Shown: positions 46,357 through 58,290 of the stretch, piece by piece
Position numbering within the stretch: position 1 is the first letter of the stretch
How the letters are laid out: each line of letters starts with the position of its first letter
NCBI RefSeq assembly: GCF_000208745.1
Contig: NC_030853.1
Coordinates: 17,513,890 to 17,577,889, forward strand
Direction of reading: 5' to 3'
Source: Theobroma cacao
Lineage: Eukaryota; Streptophyta; Magnoliopsida; Malvales; Malvaceae
DNA length: 64,000 bases
The notes under the pieces: model-generated
What the model was told of the DNA's origin: nothing
The model's database searches: none
What the model saw: only the letters and a program-made list of their open reading frames with translations
Translations under genes and position numbers: made by a program

Positions 46357-46486
46357 CTCATAAACTTTTTTTCAGGGAAAGCTGTATGCATATACAAACA
46401 TATATACAGATACAATACTTAGCCATTCCATAAACTTATATTTCAGTAGAGAAAGAAGTCTTTTAGCTTCATTCTCATTTCCTTCC

Positions 46487-49153
46487 ATGGAGAACATCTC
46501 AGTGATATTTCCCATAACCTTTCTCGTTACCTTCCTTCAGTTTGCTTTCTTTATTGCGTCTGAGCGGCCCCCATATGTCCCAACAGATAATATAACCCTG
46601 AATTGTGGAGCTCTTTCCGATTCACATGGCTCGGATGGACGCTTTTGGGCAGGAGACAAGAGCTCAAAATTTGGTCCTGTTGAATCATCCCGTACCATTC
46701 CATCAGCACCCTATGAAGCTGATAATCAAGGTGGCTCCGTAGAGACAGTCCCTTATATGACTGCCCGTGTATCTAGCTCCGAATTCAAGTACAGTTTCCC
46801 CGTTAGTCCGGGCCAGAAATTCGTTCGGCTCCACTTTTATCCGGCTTCATATAAAAAATTTGACCGATCCAAGGCCTTTTTCTCTGTCAAAGCAGGTTCT
46901 TTCACTTTATTGAAAAATTTCAGTGCTTTCCTTGTTGCTGAATCATCAAATGTTAAATCATTTTTTAGAGAATTCTGCTTGAATGTAGAAGAGAATCAAG
47001 TGTTGGAGCTGATTTTCACTCCAACTCCTAGTTCTTCAAATGACACGTACGCTTTCATCAATGGAATCGAGATCGTGTCAATGCCTTCCAACCTTTACTA
47101 CACACCATCAGATTCGTTAGATGGTGCTCGTTTCATCGGGCAAAAAAATGGGTTCTATGTTGATAATTACACTGCACTTGAGACGGTTTATAGATTGAAT
47201 GTTGGTGGCAAATCCATCTCACAAACGGAAGATACTGGCATGTTCAGGCTCTGGTCTGATGACTATGATTATATTTTGAGTGAGAGCTATTTCACTGTCA
47301 ACACCACAGTACCACTCAAATACACAATGATTCCAAAATACACTGCACCGGAGGAGGTTTATCAGACAGCTCGGACGATGGGTCCTAATGGTGATTACAA
47401 CAGAAAACACAACATAACATGGGGATTGCCCGTGGATTCAGGATTCAGGTATATGGTAAGGCTTCATTTTTGCGAATTTCAGGATGTGATAAGTTCAGCG
47501 GGAATAAGACAGTTCGAGATCTTTATAAACAATCAGACGGCTGAAGCATTTTTCGACGTAATTATTTGGACTCAGCAAAGCAATGTTCCAATTTATAAGG
47601 ATTATGTTCTGTTGATGTCAAAGAAGGAGGAGAATAAGCAGGATATCACTATAGCATTGCACCCTAGAGTTGCTAAAAAATACGATGTTATCTTAAATGG
47701 AATTGAAGTGTTCAAAGTGAACGGTTCTGATGGTAATGTGGCCGGACCCAACCCTGAACTATTGCTGGCTCCACCACCTCCCGAATCGTTCAATTATACA
47801 AGTGGAAAATCCAAGACGAAGCGAAGAGTGCTAATTGTTGGTGGCGGGTGTGCGGTGGGCTTGCTTACCCTGCTTTCTCTATTGATTTGCATGGTTGTTT
47901 GGCGACATAGAAAGAGGAAGTACTATGGTTCCTACTCTGGAGCAAATTGGTTTTGCTGGTGCATTAATCCCAACAAAGGGAAGTCCACAAAGTCCTCATT
48001 GTTGCCAGAAGAACTGTGCCGCCATTTCTCACTGGATGAGATCAAAGCCGCTACCAACAACTTCCATGATGATTTAGTTATTGGGAAAGGTGGCTTTGGC
48101 AAAGTGTACAAAGGGTTCTTAGATGAAGGGGAAACAATAGTTGCAATCAAGCGCCTGAATCCAGAGTCCAGACAAGGTGTTTCCGAGTTCTTGACAGAGA
48201 TTGAGATGCTCTCTCAGCTTCGCCATGTTCATTTGGTGTCCTTGATCGGATATTGCAATGAAAATCGTGAGATGATACTCGTGTATGATTTTATGAGTAA
48301 CGGAACTCTTTCTGATCATCTTTATGGTACTAGCTATGATTGTCTGACTTGGAAGCAAAGGCTGGAGATATGCAAGGGAGCAGCTATTGGGTTGAACTAT
48401 CTTCATACAGAAGTGAAGTATACTGTCATTCATCGAGACGTGAAGACAAGCAACATTCTACTAGATGAGAAATTCACAGCCAAAGTTTCGGATTTTGGGT
48501 TGTCCAAAACGGACCCAAAAGTTGACATGCTTAATACTGGAATAAAGGGCACATTGGGATACTTGGATCCAGAGTATGCTCGAGGTCATTCATTAACCGA
48601 AAAATCAGATGTATATTCATTTGGTGTGGTGTTATTTGAAGTTTTATGTGCAAGAAAAGCTTTGGATAAGAAATTGCCAGAGGGTCAAGTGAACCTAGCT
48701 CATTGGGCTAGAAATTGTATCGCGGACGGGACTCTTTATCAGGTAATCGATCCATATCTCATTGGAAAGATGGCTCCAGAGTGTTTTAAGGTGTTTGTTG
48801 AAATTGCTGAAAATTGCACAGCAGAATCGGGAGCCAAAAGGCCATCAATGAATGAGGTGATGGAAAAGTTGCGATTCGCAATGGACCTGCAAGAGGCTGC
48901 TGATCTTGAGAAAGAGAAGATCAATCCAGGAGGTGAACATAGGTACCCCGATATAGTGTTCCCAGTTGCTCGTGACATCGATATCGAGGATGAATCAGAA
49001 CTGGAGTCGGAGTTGGATATGGATTCAAGTATCTACAATGGATTTGGTATTTTAGATTCCAATATTACTGGAATGACTTATACTACTATTGATACCAGTA
49101 CATCATCTGATTTGTTCTCGAGCACCAACAACTCCAAAAGCATAGTAAATTAG
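46487..49153 (+). CDS. CrRLK1L (FERONIA-type) receptor-like kinase B
   Basis: An 888-residue paralogue of CrRLK1L A, intronless, starting at ATG 46487. Signal peptide (about 1-25); tandem malectin-like extracellular region (LNCGALSDS, FVRLHFYPASY, AFINGIEIVSMP, MVRLHFCEFQD, NGIEVFKVN); proline-rich stalk; transmembrane helix (about 447-470, VLIVGGGCAVGLL onward); cysteine-rich juxtamembrane WFCWCINP; kinase with GKGGFGKV loop, VAIK lysine, HRDVKTSN (RD type), SDFGLS and GYLDPEY; serine/threonine- and acidic-rich tail (DESELESELDMDSS) longer than in A. All catalytic residues are present, so it should be active. Its coding sequence around the transmembrane helix is the best match to the broken fragment at 3686-3737, and its upstream module is repeated at 3738 and 55512, marking it as the likely centre of recent tandem duplication. 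Confidence 0.96.
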   Translation: MENISVIFPITFLVTFLQFAFFIASERPPYVPTDNITLNCGALSDSHGSDGRFWAGDKSSKFGPVESSRTIPSAPYEADNQGGSVETVPYMTARVSSSEFKYSFPVSPGQKFVRLHFYPASYKKFDRSKAFFSVKAGSFTLLKNFSAFLVAESSNVKSFFREFCLNVEENQVLELIFTPTPSSSNDTYAFINGIEIVSMPSNLYYTPSDSLDGARFIGQKNGFYVDNYTALETVYRLNVGGKSISQTEDTGMFRLWSDDYDYILSESYFTVNTTVPLKYTMIPKYTAPEEVYQTARTMGPNGDYNRKHNITWGLPVDSGFRYMVRLHFCEFQDVISSAGIRQFEIFINNQTAEAFFDVIIWTQQSNVPIYKDYVLLMSKKEENKQDITIALHPRVAKKYDVILNGIEVFKVNGSDGNVAGPNPELLLAPPPPESFNYTSGKSKTKRRVLIVGGGCAVGLLTLLSLLICMVVWRHRKRKYYGSYSGANWFCWCINPNKGKSTKSSLLPEELCRHFSLDEIKAATNNFHDDLVIGKGGFGKVYKGFLDEGETIVAIKRLNPESRQGVSEFLTEIEMLSQLRHVHLVSLIGYCNENREMILVYDFMSNGTLSDHLYGTSYDCLTWKQRLEICKGAAIGLNYLHTEVKYTVIHRDVKTSNILLDEKFTAKVSDFGLSKTDPKVDMLNTGIKGTLGYLDPEYARGHSLTEKSDVYSFGVVLFEVLCARKALDKKLPEGQVNLAHWARNCIADGTLYQVIDPYLIGKMAPECFKVFVEIAENCTAESGAKRPSMNEVMEKLRFAMDLQEAADLEKEKINPGGEHRYPDIVFPVARDIDIEDESELESELDMDSSIYNGFGILDSNITGMTYTTIDTSTSSDLFSSTNNSKSIVN

Positions 49154-49396
49154 ACAAAAGAGCGGAGAGAGCCGAAAGGCTTAATCCTTTTCTTTTCTTT
49201 TTGCAATATAAGGTGGATGTAAATTATAAGGTGTGTTAAGTTTTATGCTTTGTATGCAGTTTGATTGCTCTTGTTCTTCCTGATCTCTATTCATGTCAGT
49301 GTTTGGCTGATTGCAGTCTATCTGATTGATCCTTTTAGGCTACAGGGACTAATACAAGACTATTGATAAAAGCATTAGATCTGAGTTTTATATATA

Positions 49397-49433
49397 CTAG
49401 ACTAGACTATGGCCCGTGCGTTGCACGCGGGCC
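49397..49433 (-). mobile_element. Helitron-like 3' terminus
   Basis: Read on the minus strand: a GC-rich hairpin (GGCCCGCGTGC-AAC-GCACGGGCC, 49433-49411, with a 2-nt bulge), then 10 nt, then CTAG (49400-49397), then T. That is the Helitron layout of hairpin 10-12 nt before CTRR with insertion between A and T. The body would extend to the right; no 5' TC terminus was located. Confidence 0.55.
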
Positions 49434-52212
49434 TCTTTTTATCTGTTTTTTTTTATTTTTTTTTATTTTTCTATATCCTTCACGTGACTAAACGAGGAAG
49501 CACTTTGGATCTTTCTTTTATATGTGTTATAGATACTCACACACACATAAAAGAAAGTCCATCAGTTTTCAGTGGTTATGGTGACTAACGAGGTCTATTG
49601 GAAATTGTCAATTTTTCTGTTTAACCTATATGAGTAGGTTTGTAGGTTAATTAGCAAGTGAGCTGACTAAAATGATGATTTTACGAATTTGAATTTCCCT
49701 TGAGTTGCTTCATCATCGTCTTCTTCTGTTTATTTGTTCTTTCTTTTTCTCTATGTCTCTTTGCCTACCCCTTGAATAATATTTTTCCAAATAGGCTAAA
49801 AAGTAATATTAAACATTATCAATGAAATAAAAATTAAAAACTTTTCATCCCATCACTTGTCTTTTTATTTTTCTCTCTTTCAATCACTTATTTTTTTCAT
49901 AGTTTTTCTCTCATCTTAAAATTAAATGTCCAAGATTCCATGGATTAAAAAGTGTTTTATTGTTTTTTTGGACTTTCATGCCTGTTTAATCTTTATACGT
50001 TTTTTTTTTCTGCTTTTCATTCTCCTTTAATTACAAATCTATTTTATTTTTTAAAAAATATAATATATTCCATTGAAGGGAGATTAAGATACAAGTTTCA
50101 TCAAAGTGAGGTTAAGATACAAGTTTCATCAAACTATATCCCAACAGGTATCAAACTTCCATGTAGGCTACTCATTCTTATCAAATAAACATACAAAAAG
50201 TCCCAAAAAGACAACTAATGTTGGTGTATTTTCGAAACTATGTCTCTTTATATGAAAAGTCGTAAATGAAAAGTTATGTTTTTTTATATTAAAAGTTGTG
50301 ACTATTCAAGAGTCATATCAATGAAAAGGTTATGTCACATAATGTGATTATAGGATTGCAGATGATTTTTTAGGTGAATAGTTATATTTCTTGATAAAGT
50401 AACATGTTGAAAAAACAACTCTAAATTTAAAAGTTATTAAATAATTGAAAAACATCACAGCTCAAAAGCTTAGATATGAAAAGTTATCTTTTCATATTGT
50501 AGTTCAAAAGTTATGTCCTATAGTATGAATGATTGTTTTTTTATAAGGTAATTATTGAAACAATACCTTTATTTAAGGATTGTGTTTGCAGTATGCAAAG
50601 GGGTTTTTAAGACATGGGGGTTTTTGATGAAATGGTTGTGTTCTTAAAAAAGAGACACTTGTACTTCTACATAAAGGACTTGTTGTCAACAATTTTGACA
50701 TATCAAAAACAAATAAGACAATAGTAGCAAAATCAAGAATAAGAGAAGTGTTATTTTTTAAAAATAAACATAAACACTTGAGTTCTCATCATCTACTAAA
50801 AGAGTCCAAATTTCTTATAATCTACTTCTGCAAAAGGTATGTTTTAAGGCCAAACAACTTTACAAATTATCAAGTATGTCTAGCGATTTACTCTAGTAAA
50901 GTGCAGGACAAGGTTTAACATTGGCTTCATTGTATCCCTAAAGATATTCACATAATTTTCCTTTACATATCGAGTGGTGGGAGTAAAATAAATTTTAAAA
51001 ATAACATCTATTAAAGGCACACCTTGAAGACAATTTTGTCGTTTCCCTTTGAATTCCAACTAAATCCCTTTTGCACCATCAATTTTAAGACGTATATTTT
51101 CGTGTAATTGGAATTCAAAATAACTTCCCCAAAAGAGATGGCTATCAACATTATCAACCTAGACCGCTTTGAAGGAAAATGGAAAAATGGTTCTTTATCG
51201 GATTTCAAGATAAGTTTTCTTTCCTAAATTGATTTGATATGCATGATATTGTATGTGACATGCATAATACATGTATGTTGGTCAGAACGAAGTATTACTC
51301 TTGATGGCTTTAAGTTATATGATCTTAGTATGGATAAAACTATTGTGGTGTCTTCTAAAATTGACAAACTTTCCCTTTCATAGAGATACACTAAGAAAAC
51401 TCTAAAGCATAAAAAAGGGGAGATGTCTCTCAAAAACCTTAATACTCATCTATGAATAAAAAAAGATGATCGCAAACAAGATGAAGTCAATCAAGATGAG
51501 AAGAACAAAAATCATAAAATAAAGCATCTTCAGTTGTTAATGGTCCATGTGATGGATCGAAGGCACAATAATGTGGGCTTATGACACTGTTATTATATAT
51601 GAATGTATAATAGTGCCAATATGTAAATTTATCATCTTAGTATATGGTGCATTCCTATTTTACCATCAAAGGTATAATAATTCAAAATAGATGTTCAATA
51701 TATTTGTAATGGCATTCTTATTGCGTTATAAAGTCACAATGATGCTTCTATGAACATATTCCTTGACGTGTTATTTGACATTCCGATTGTACATTAAGTG
51801 TTAGTGCAATAAAGCTTAAGTAGTGGAATTCTTAAAGGGGATGAATTGGGATATCTATTTGACCACAAAAAAAAAATTTAACACTTGAAAATTTAAAAAT
51901 TCTTCTTTAAAAACTTGAATAAAGCAATAAACCTTTGTGAAGAACTAAAATTTTAGCAATGAAAGCCTTAAGAGAAGAGAATAGCTTGCACACAATATTT
52001 TTATCAAAGTTCGACCTCTTTGCCTACATCTTCTCCCTTAGCCATCTAAAGAGTTTCAAATCTACAATGAAAAATGCCTTTCGAGGTTCAAGCACAAGCT
52101 TTACAAAATATTTTCAAGGATAAGGTTCAACCTTTCTACCTTTTCAATGGTTAAGGTATAATCAACAATTCTACCTTTTAAATGGTTTTCTTAAGATACC
52201 TTTCAATAAGTT
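49434..52212. other. Intergenic region, possibly Helitron body; no gene recognised
   Basis: About 2.8 kb without supported coding. 50080-50135 holds a two-copy direct repeat (AAGATACAAGTTTCATCAAA). 50220-50540 repeats a degenerate AAAAGTTATG motif at least six times. Confidence 0.4.
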
Positions 52213-55200
52213 GGCAATTTGGGAGATAATAACAACTGTGATGGTAGCAAGGCTTCAGGGCCCGAAGGTTTTAATTTCAGTTTCTTGAAAAGTAAGCGAT
52301 TTGTCATAAAAAATGAAGTTATGATCTTTGTGTTGTAATTTCAAATAACTAGCATTATGGAGAAAAGGGCGAATACCTCTTTAATTACATTAGTTCCCAA
52401 GTATGCCAATCTGAGTGGGTTAAATGACTATCAACCTATTAGTTTGGTAGGATGCATATATAAAACTATTGCCAAGACACTTGTGTTAAGGTTGCAAAAA
52501 TGTATCAATGAGGTCGTGGGAATTAACCAATTCACCTTCATTCAAAAAGGGCAATTTATTGACTGTGCTTTTATCACTAATAAATTGGTGGGCATAATGA
52601 AGAAGAATATCAATGGTAGTATTTTCCTGAAAGTCTGACTTTGAGAAAGCGTTTGACAGTGTTGCATGGGAATACCTTGATTTTGTCATTAAGATGATCG
52701 GTTTTGGTAAAAAATGGTGTATGTGGATTATGTCGTGTATTTCTATCACTTCGGTCTCCATTCTTGTTAATGGCTCCCCAACAAGAGAGATTACAATGGA
52801 TAGAGGTCTTCGGTAATGATGTCCCCCATCCCCGCTTCTCTTTAATCTTTTTGTTGAAACTTTTGGTGCTTATGTTTACAAAGCAGTTGACAAGCAGCTG
52901 TTCAAAAGCATAATGGTAGGCCTGGCTAGTGTTTCAGTTTCCCACCTCTTATATGCTAACAATACGATAATTCTTTGTGAACTAGAACCTGTCTATCTTT
53001 TAACTATTAAACATGTGCTAAAATGTTTTTAGGCTGTTTCCAGCTTGGAAATTCATTTTCAAAAGAGCTTTTATTTACGGTGTGAGAGTCCAACAAAGTT
53101 TAGTGAACAAGTGAGCAGAGCTGGTTAAATGCAGAGTGGGTAGCCTCCCTACCACTTATCTTGGGCTCCCACTCATGGTTATTCCTCACTTTAATAGGTT
53201 GTGGTAGTTTGTCATCCAATGGTTAAAAGACAAGCTGTTAATGTGGAAAGCCAAGACTTTGTCTAGGGGAGTTAGGCTAACCTTACTAAGATTTGTCCTT
53301 AGTAGTTTACCCCTATTTCACGTGTCACTCTTCCACATGCCAAGAAAGGTCAAGCACTAAATCGAAAGAATTCAAAGGAGATTCTTATGGGGCAGCCCAA
53401 ACTTAGTGCGAAATATCAACTAGGATTCAATAAATAATTATTGTGATCTGAGAGGTCTTGGGTTGGTGGATATTAAGGTTAAAAAATAGGGCATTTTTAA
53501 TGAATATGGCACTATGGAAATGAACCGAAAGGTCTTTAGAGGTGCATTGTGGTTGAAAGATTGGGTTCGGATCATAGGAGCCTTACTCCAAGCCTACAAA
53601 ACAATGCTAGAATGTCCAAAATGTGGAGGGGTATCATTTAACCTTTTTATGGAGGTGACGATTTTAACACATTCATCACTGAGGGCCTTGGCATCTTGCT
53701 TGGTAACGGAAGCAGAATTGAGTTTTGGGATGACAAATAAATCGAAGGGTGCATTCTCAAATTTATGTTTCCACAAATTTATGCCTTAGCAATAAAAAAG
53801 GATGGGAGGGTTAACGACTTTGGCTTTCGTAATGGTGACGCATGGACTTGGAATGTTGAGTTAAGGCGGACTATCTTCGGTTGGGAAAATGAGCTATGAG
53901 ATACATTTAAGAATGTTATTGAGGGCCAGGCACTTGGCAATCATTTTCATGATAAGTTATTCTGGAAAGGTAACTCTAGTGGTGATTACACCTCTAAGTC
54001 TTTTTGTCGACAAAAAATGCACACTATTATAGCCCATGTCGATCATTAAAAGCTTATCTGATCGGGTTTAGCTCTTTTTAAGTTGAGGTTTTCAGCTGGC
54101 AGTTAGTGCGTGGTCGTTTGGCTGTTAAGGCATCTTTGGTGGGCAAAGACATTATTAGTGCACAAACGGCAACATGTTTACTATGCAAAGGGAGGTTGAA
54201 ACTGTCAACCACCTTTTCTTTACTTGTGAGCATTCGTGAGCTCTTTGGCAGCAATGGGGTGCTATATGGAATGTAAGTTGGGTCACTCATGACAACCCTC
54301 TTACTTGCTTTCTCTCATGGTTTGAGTTTTCAAAGTCCCGAAGCAATAATCAAATTTGGAAGATGATGAGGTACGCCAACATTTGGGCAATTTGGATTGC
54401 TCACAATAAAGCTGTTTTCAAACGAAAAAATTAGGATGGTTGTCAAATTTTTGTGCTCACCAAGGAAAGGTTGCATGGTGGATGAATGCCAAATGACCGG
54501 ACTTTAATCTTTCAATTTAAGACCTTGCTCGATATCCGAATGAGGGAATTAATCCGAGGAAAGTTGCAAAGGTCAAGGGCAGGGTGCAATGGGAAAAACC
54601 GGATGCTAGGACTCTTAAATTCAATACGGATGGAGCTTCACGCAGAAACTCGAGTGAATCTGAATTGGCGGCATATTGAGAGATGAGCATGGGGACACCC
54701 TAGCCTATTTTTCTAAGTCCATTGGCCATTCAACTTCAAACATGGCAAAGCTTCTAGCACTTAATGAGGTTGTTCCTTGAATATGACTATCTGATTTTCG
54801 CTATTGCTCAGTGGAGAACTCATCCCCTGTTCCTTGAATATGACTCAAAAAAGGTGATTCATTGGACACTTAATCCAACCAATGTGCATTGGAGAATGAG
54901 ACCTATTGTTATGCAGCTCTCCAACCTCCTTGTTAATATTCAATGTTGGTACATTAAATATATTCCCATTCCCAAGGCAGCCAATGATGTAGTCGCGCGC
55001 TGGCTAGAGAGGGCGTTCAAAGGCCCCATAATCTTCTATGGATTAAACTAAAGAATTTCCTCACCCAGGTCTGTTGGTAAATGAACTAGGTGATACTGAA
55101 AATGACTAGGAAAGTTAGCTCTGATGTTTGGTGCTTTTCTTTTGGAGGAGATTACTTTTAGGCACCGCAAATGAGTGATTTGGTCTTTCTTTTTATGTGC

Positions 55201-55511
55201 TACGTGCCTGCATTTTTGTTATTGGAACTTTTGTTGCTTGAACTTTTTGACAGCTGCTCTTTCAACATTCTTTTGTACAGGGCGTTACAACCCTTTGGTC
55301 GTTTTGGAGGTTGTTCTTTTCATTGTATAGCTTTGTTGGCTCTTTTGTATTTTTGGATCCAGCTCTCTGTACAGGATTCTACGAATTTTTGAGTGTTTTA
55401 TGGAAGGGAGATTATGCTGACCCCCGTTTTTATACAGGCAATTGATTCTCTTTGCCTTTTAAGAATTGTACAAGTATTTATGAACTCACCATACCTTTCA
55501 AAAAAAAAAAA
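52213..55511 (+). mobile_element. L1-type LINE, 5'-truncated, degenerate, with poly(A) tail
   Basis: Plus-strand reverse transcriptase blocks in order: GPEGFNFSFLK (52260), SLITLVPKYANLSGLNDYQPISLVGCIYK (start 52378), QFTFIQKGQFIDCAFITNKLVGI, then HLLYANNTIILC (about 52950), where the catalytic F/YADD has become YANN. The C-terminal RT region, a zf-RVT domain (CLLCK...VNHLFFTCEHS, about 54180-54240), an RNase H start (LKFNTDGAS, near 54615) and a poly(A) tail at about 55500-55510 follow. The 5' ORF1/endonuclease part is missing. Numerous stops and frameshifts. Confidence 0.87.
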
Positions 55512-56965
55512 TACATCATATCACTTCTAATAAGTGTATACTACTACGTATAGAATAAGTAAACATCTCAAATGTATTACTTAATCCTATTTTATTTTAT
55601 TTAATCAAATATATTACTTTTATGTTACATATTTTCAACTTTCATACTTTCTTTTATTAAAATTATAAAATTAATCAGTATGAAGAAAATTTGTTTTTTA
55701 ATCTATTTAAATAAACATAGAAGCATATTATACTTACCATATAAATAATTATATACGTATATTACATTATCATATTATAGTTGAATATTAGTTTTCTTTA
55801 GTAGAAAAATATCTAAAATTAATTTTAATATTTACATTATCCTTAGTCAGCATTAATTATATATTTTTATTTTTTATGTCATGATTGATAGTTAATCAAT
55901 ATCCTTTTTATGTAAAATTTAATAAATGATTATATCAATTACATAATAATTAACCATTTTGATGGTATTTTTTAATTATATATTTATTTTATTTATGTCA
56001 CACTTTTATTTAATAAAAATTTTATTATGTCATTTTATTTACTTTTTTTCTTCTTCTTTGTCTTTTTTCCCCTCCTTTTAATGGTTTAAAGTAGGTTTCT
56101 ACGGCCCTTAATTGGCTGACAAATTTTAGCCTATTAGGCCCCTTTACTAGCCAATTAAGGTCCCTTAGGGACCTTACTTTTGTCTATGTACTAGAATATT
56201 TCCCATGCTGCGTTGCGAGAAGACTAAAGTTCCCTGTCTCCCTCTCTCATCGTTTCTCATTCTTGTTTTTATCCTCTCTTGATTTTTTATATTTTCCCTA
56301 ATTATTCTCTGTTTCTAGTTTTCTCTTTTATTCTGTCACAATACTAATACATGACGTTAAAAGAATAGGTTATATATCCAAGAAAAGTCGAAGTCAAGAG
56401 CTGGAAATTAAATCCTCTGAGGGGATTCTTTATAGTAAGTACTAGTTGTTGTTATTATAATAAATACATAAAACTACTAAATGATTAATAAATAACTCTT
56501 TTAAGAAGATTCTTCTCGTTGTTGTTAATATTATTATAAATAAAAATAAAAATAAATAAATAAAACTATTACATATTTAATAAATAGATGGTAAAGTGTT
56601 AGAAAAAAAAAATCTTAGTGGAGTGGTTTTTATATAAAGGTTTTGATAGTAAAAATAGATATGTAATTTTGATATTTAATTTAAAAATATCGCAATCAAT
56701 AATGAGAAAGCAGGTAGCTTTTAAGATAATATATATATATATATATATTTTGAGGGAGTTTCCTGACCTGATGAGAACAAGTAGACCAGCAGGTCGAAGT
56801 CTAAAAGTGAGAAAGATGTATTCCACCTAAGGACGTGGAGACCGATTATGTCCTCAAATGACTCAACTCAAGCTAGCTGTTGAAATTTGTTTATTAAACG
56901 AGTTTAAGTTGAACATAAGCGCCCACTTGTTTAACTAGTCGTGTTGGATTATTTTGGGTATTAAA
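55512..56965 (+). repeat. CrRLK1L upstream module, copy 3 (orphan)
   Basis: Starts directly after the LINE poly(A) tail and matches copy 2 from 44762 onward and copy 1 (3738-4256) at 56100-56655. Homology stops at about 56965, before the TATA box and coding region of a receptor would be reached. No CrRLK1L sequence follows until 61705. Confidence 0.8.
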
Positions 56966-57529
56966 ACTTTGGAATTGTTCCTAAATTTTAGGTCAATTTG
57001 GTTTTGAATTATTTTGGCTTTTGAGTTAGCCAAATAATTTTGCATTTAAGATTATTTGGATTGAATTATTTTAGACTCAAGTTGTTAATTACTTTCGGTT
57101 TCAAATGCATAATATATTAGGGTTATTACATAAATTTTTACCACTTTTATGACCTCAAAAAGAATAATTGATCAACAATTAGGTTGGATTATTTTAAATT
57201 TAAGCCATTTTGTACACAAGACATTTGAATTTAGATCATTTAACTTAAACTGGTTCAAGTTTTGAAATTCTATACGTGTTTAGATAATTGACTTTATAGT
57301 CAAATTTCCTGGAATTAATTAACACTGATTTTTAACAAACTCATGCGGATAATTTGTGATCTTTTTTTGAGCTAAAAGAAATATTATGATCTTTATGGGA
57401 GGACTTTAGGAAGCATTAATATAGAAAGGTGTTGTGATGTTTTGACTTGGTTTTCGGGTTAAAATCAATTATGGGAATTTTTGTATATATCCGGTGTGAA
57501 TTGATGATAATGTTGGGAAGGATATGACA
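56966..57529. other. AT-rich intergenic region
   Basis: No gene. A degenerate GAATTATTTTGG-like motif recurs several times between 56950 and 57200. Confidence 0.4.
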
Positions 57530-58290
57530 GACATCCGTCGATGCAAAATAGGCTTCATCCCATCATGTATCTTGGCATCCTTCTTGGAGCAAATTCAAGA
57601 AGCCCTTGAATATGGGAACCGCTGGTGATCAAATTCAAGAATACATTGATGCTCGTTAAAGGTAAATTTTTTTCTTTAGGAAGTAGAGTTGCTCTTATTA
57701 ATTTTGTCCTCAACTCTTTATCGGTTTTTTACTTGTTAGTTTTTCAAGCACCAAACAAAGTTATAAGAAAATTAGAGCAATTGAGGAGGAATTTTCTAAG
57801 GGGGATGGGGAGGATAAGAGGAAAATTGCAAAGGCGAAATGGTAAACCAAAGGTTTTGGGAGGGTTGAGAATTTCTAATTGCTCTCATTAGAACCTATCT
57901 ACGATAAGCAAATGGAGTTCATGGGATGAGGTTGAAAAGAAAGCCCTATATGGAGAAGACTGATTTATGAAAAATATGTGGATGGACAATTTCATTGGTT
58001 GCCATCTACCGAGCATAAGGAGAAAATGTCAAATGTGTATAACTAGAAACATTGTGTATCTACCAAGAAATGAGGGGGTTGAAAAGTTGGTTAGATTTAA
58101 AAAATGCAAATGGATGATGGGAATGGAAGAAATGTTTACTTTTGGCTTAACAAATGGTTAATGGTCAATCCTGTGGTGTCCAAAGACTTTTCTCTCTAGT
58201 TATTGACAAAGAAATCTGACACGCTGTATCATCCTAAAGGCAGTAAAGAGATGAAATGTTCTCCGTATTTAGAGAGGAGAACATTTTCTC
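57530..58290 (+). mobile_element. LINE reverse transcriptase C-terminal fragment
   Basis: 57625-57891 translates as LVKGKFFSLGSRVALINFVLNSL...KLEQLRRNFLRG, the conserved L1 RT C-terminal block. A shifted frame continues with NGRNVYFWLNKWLM (about 58115-58160). Both ends are truncated. Confidence 0.7.
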
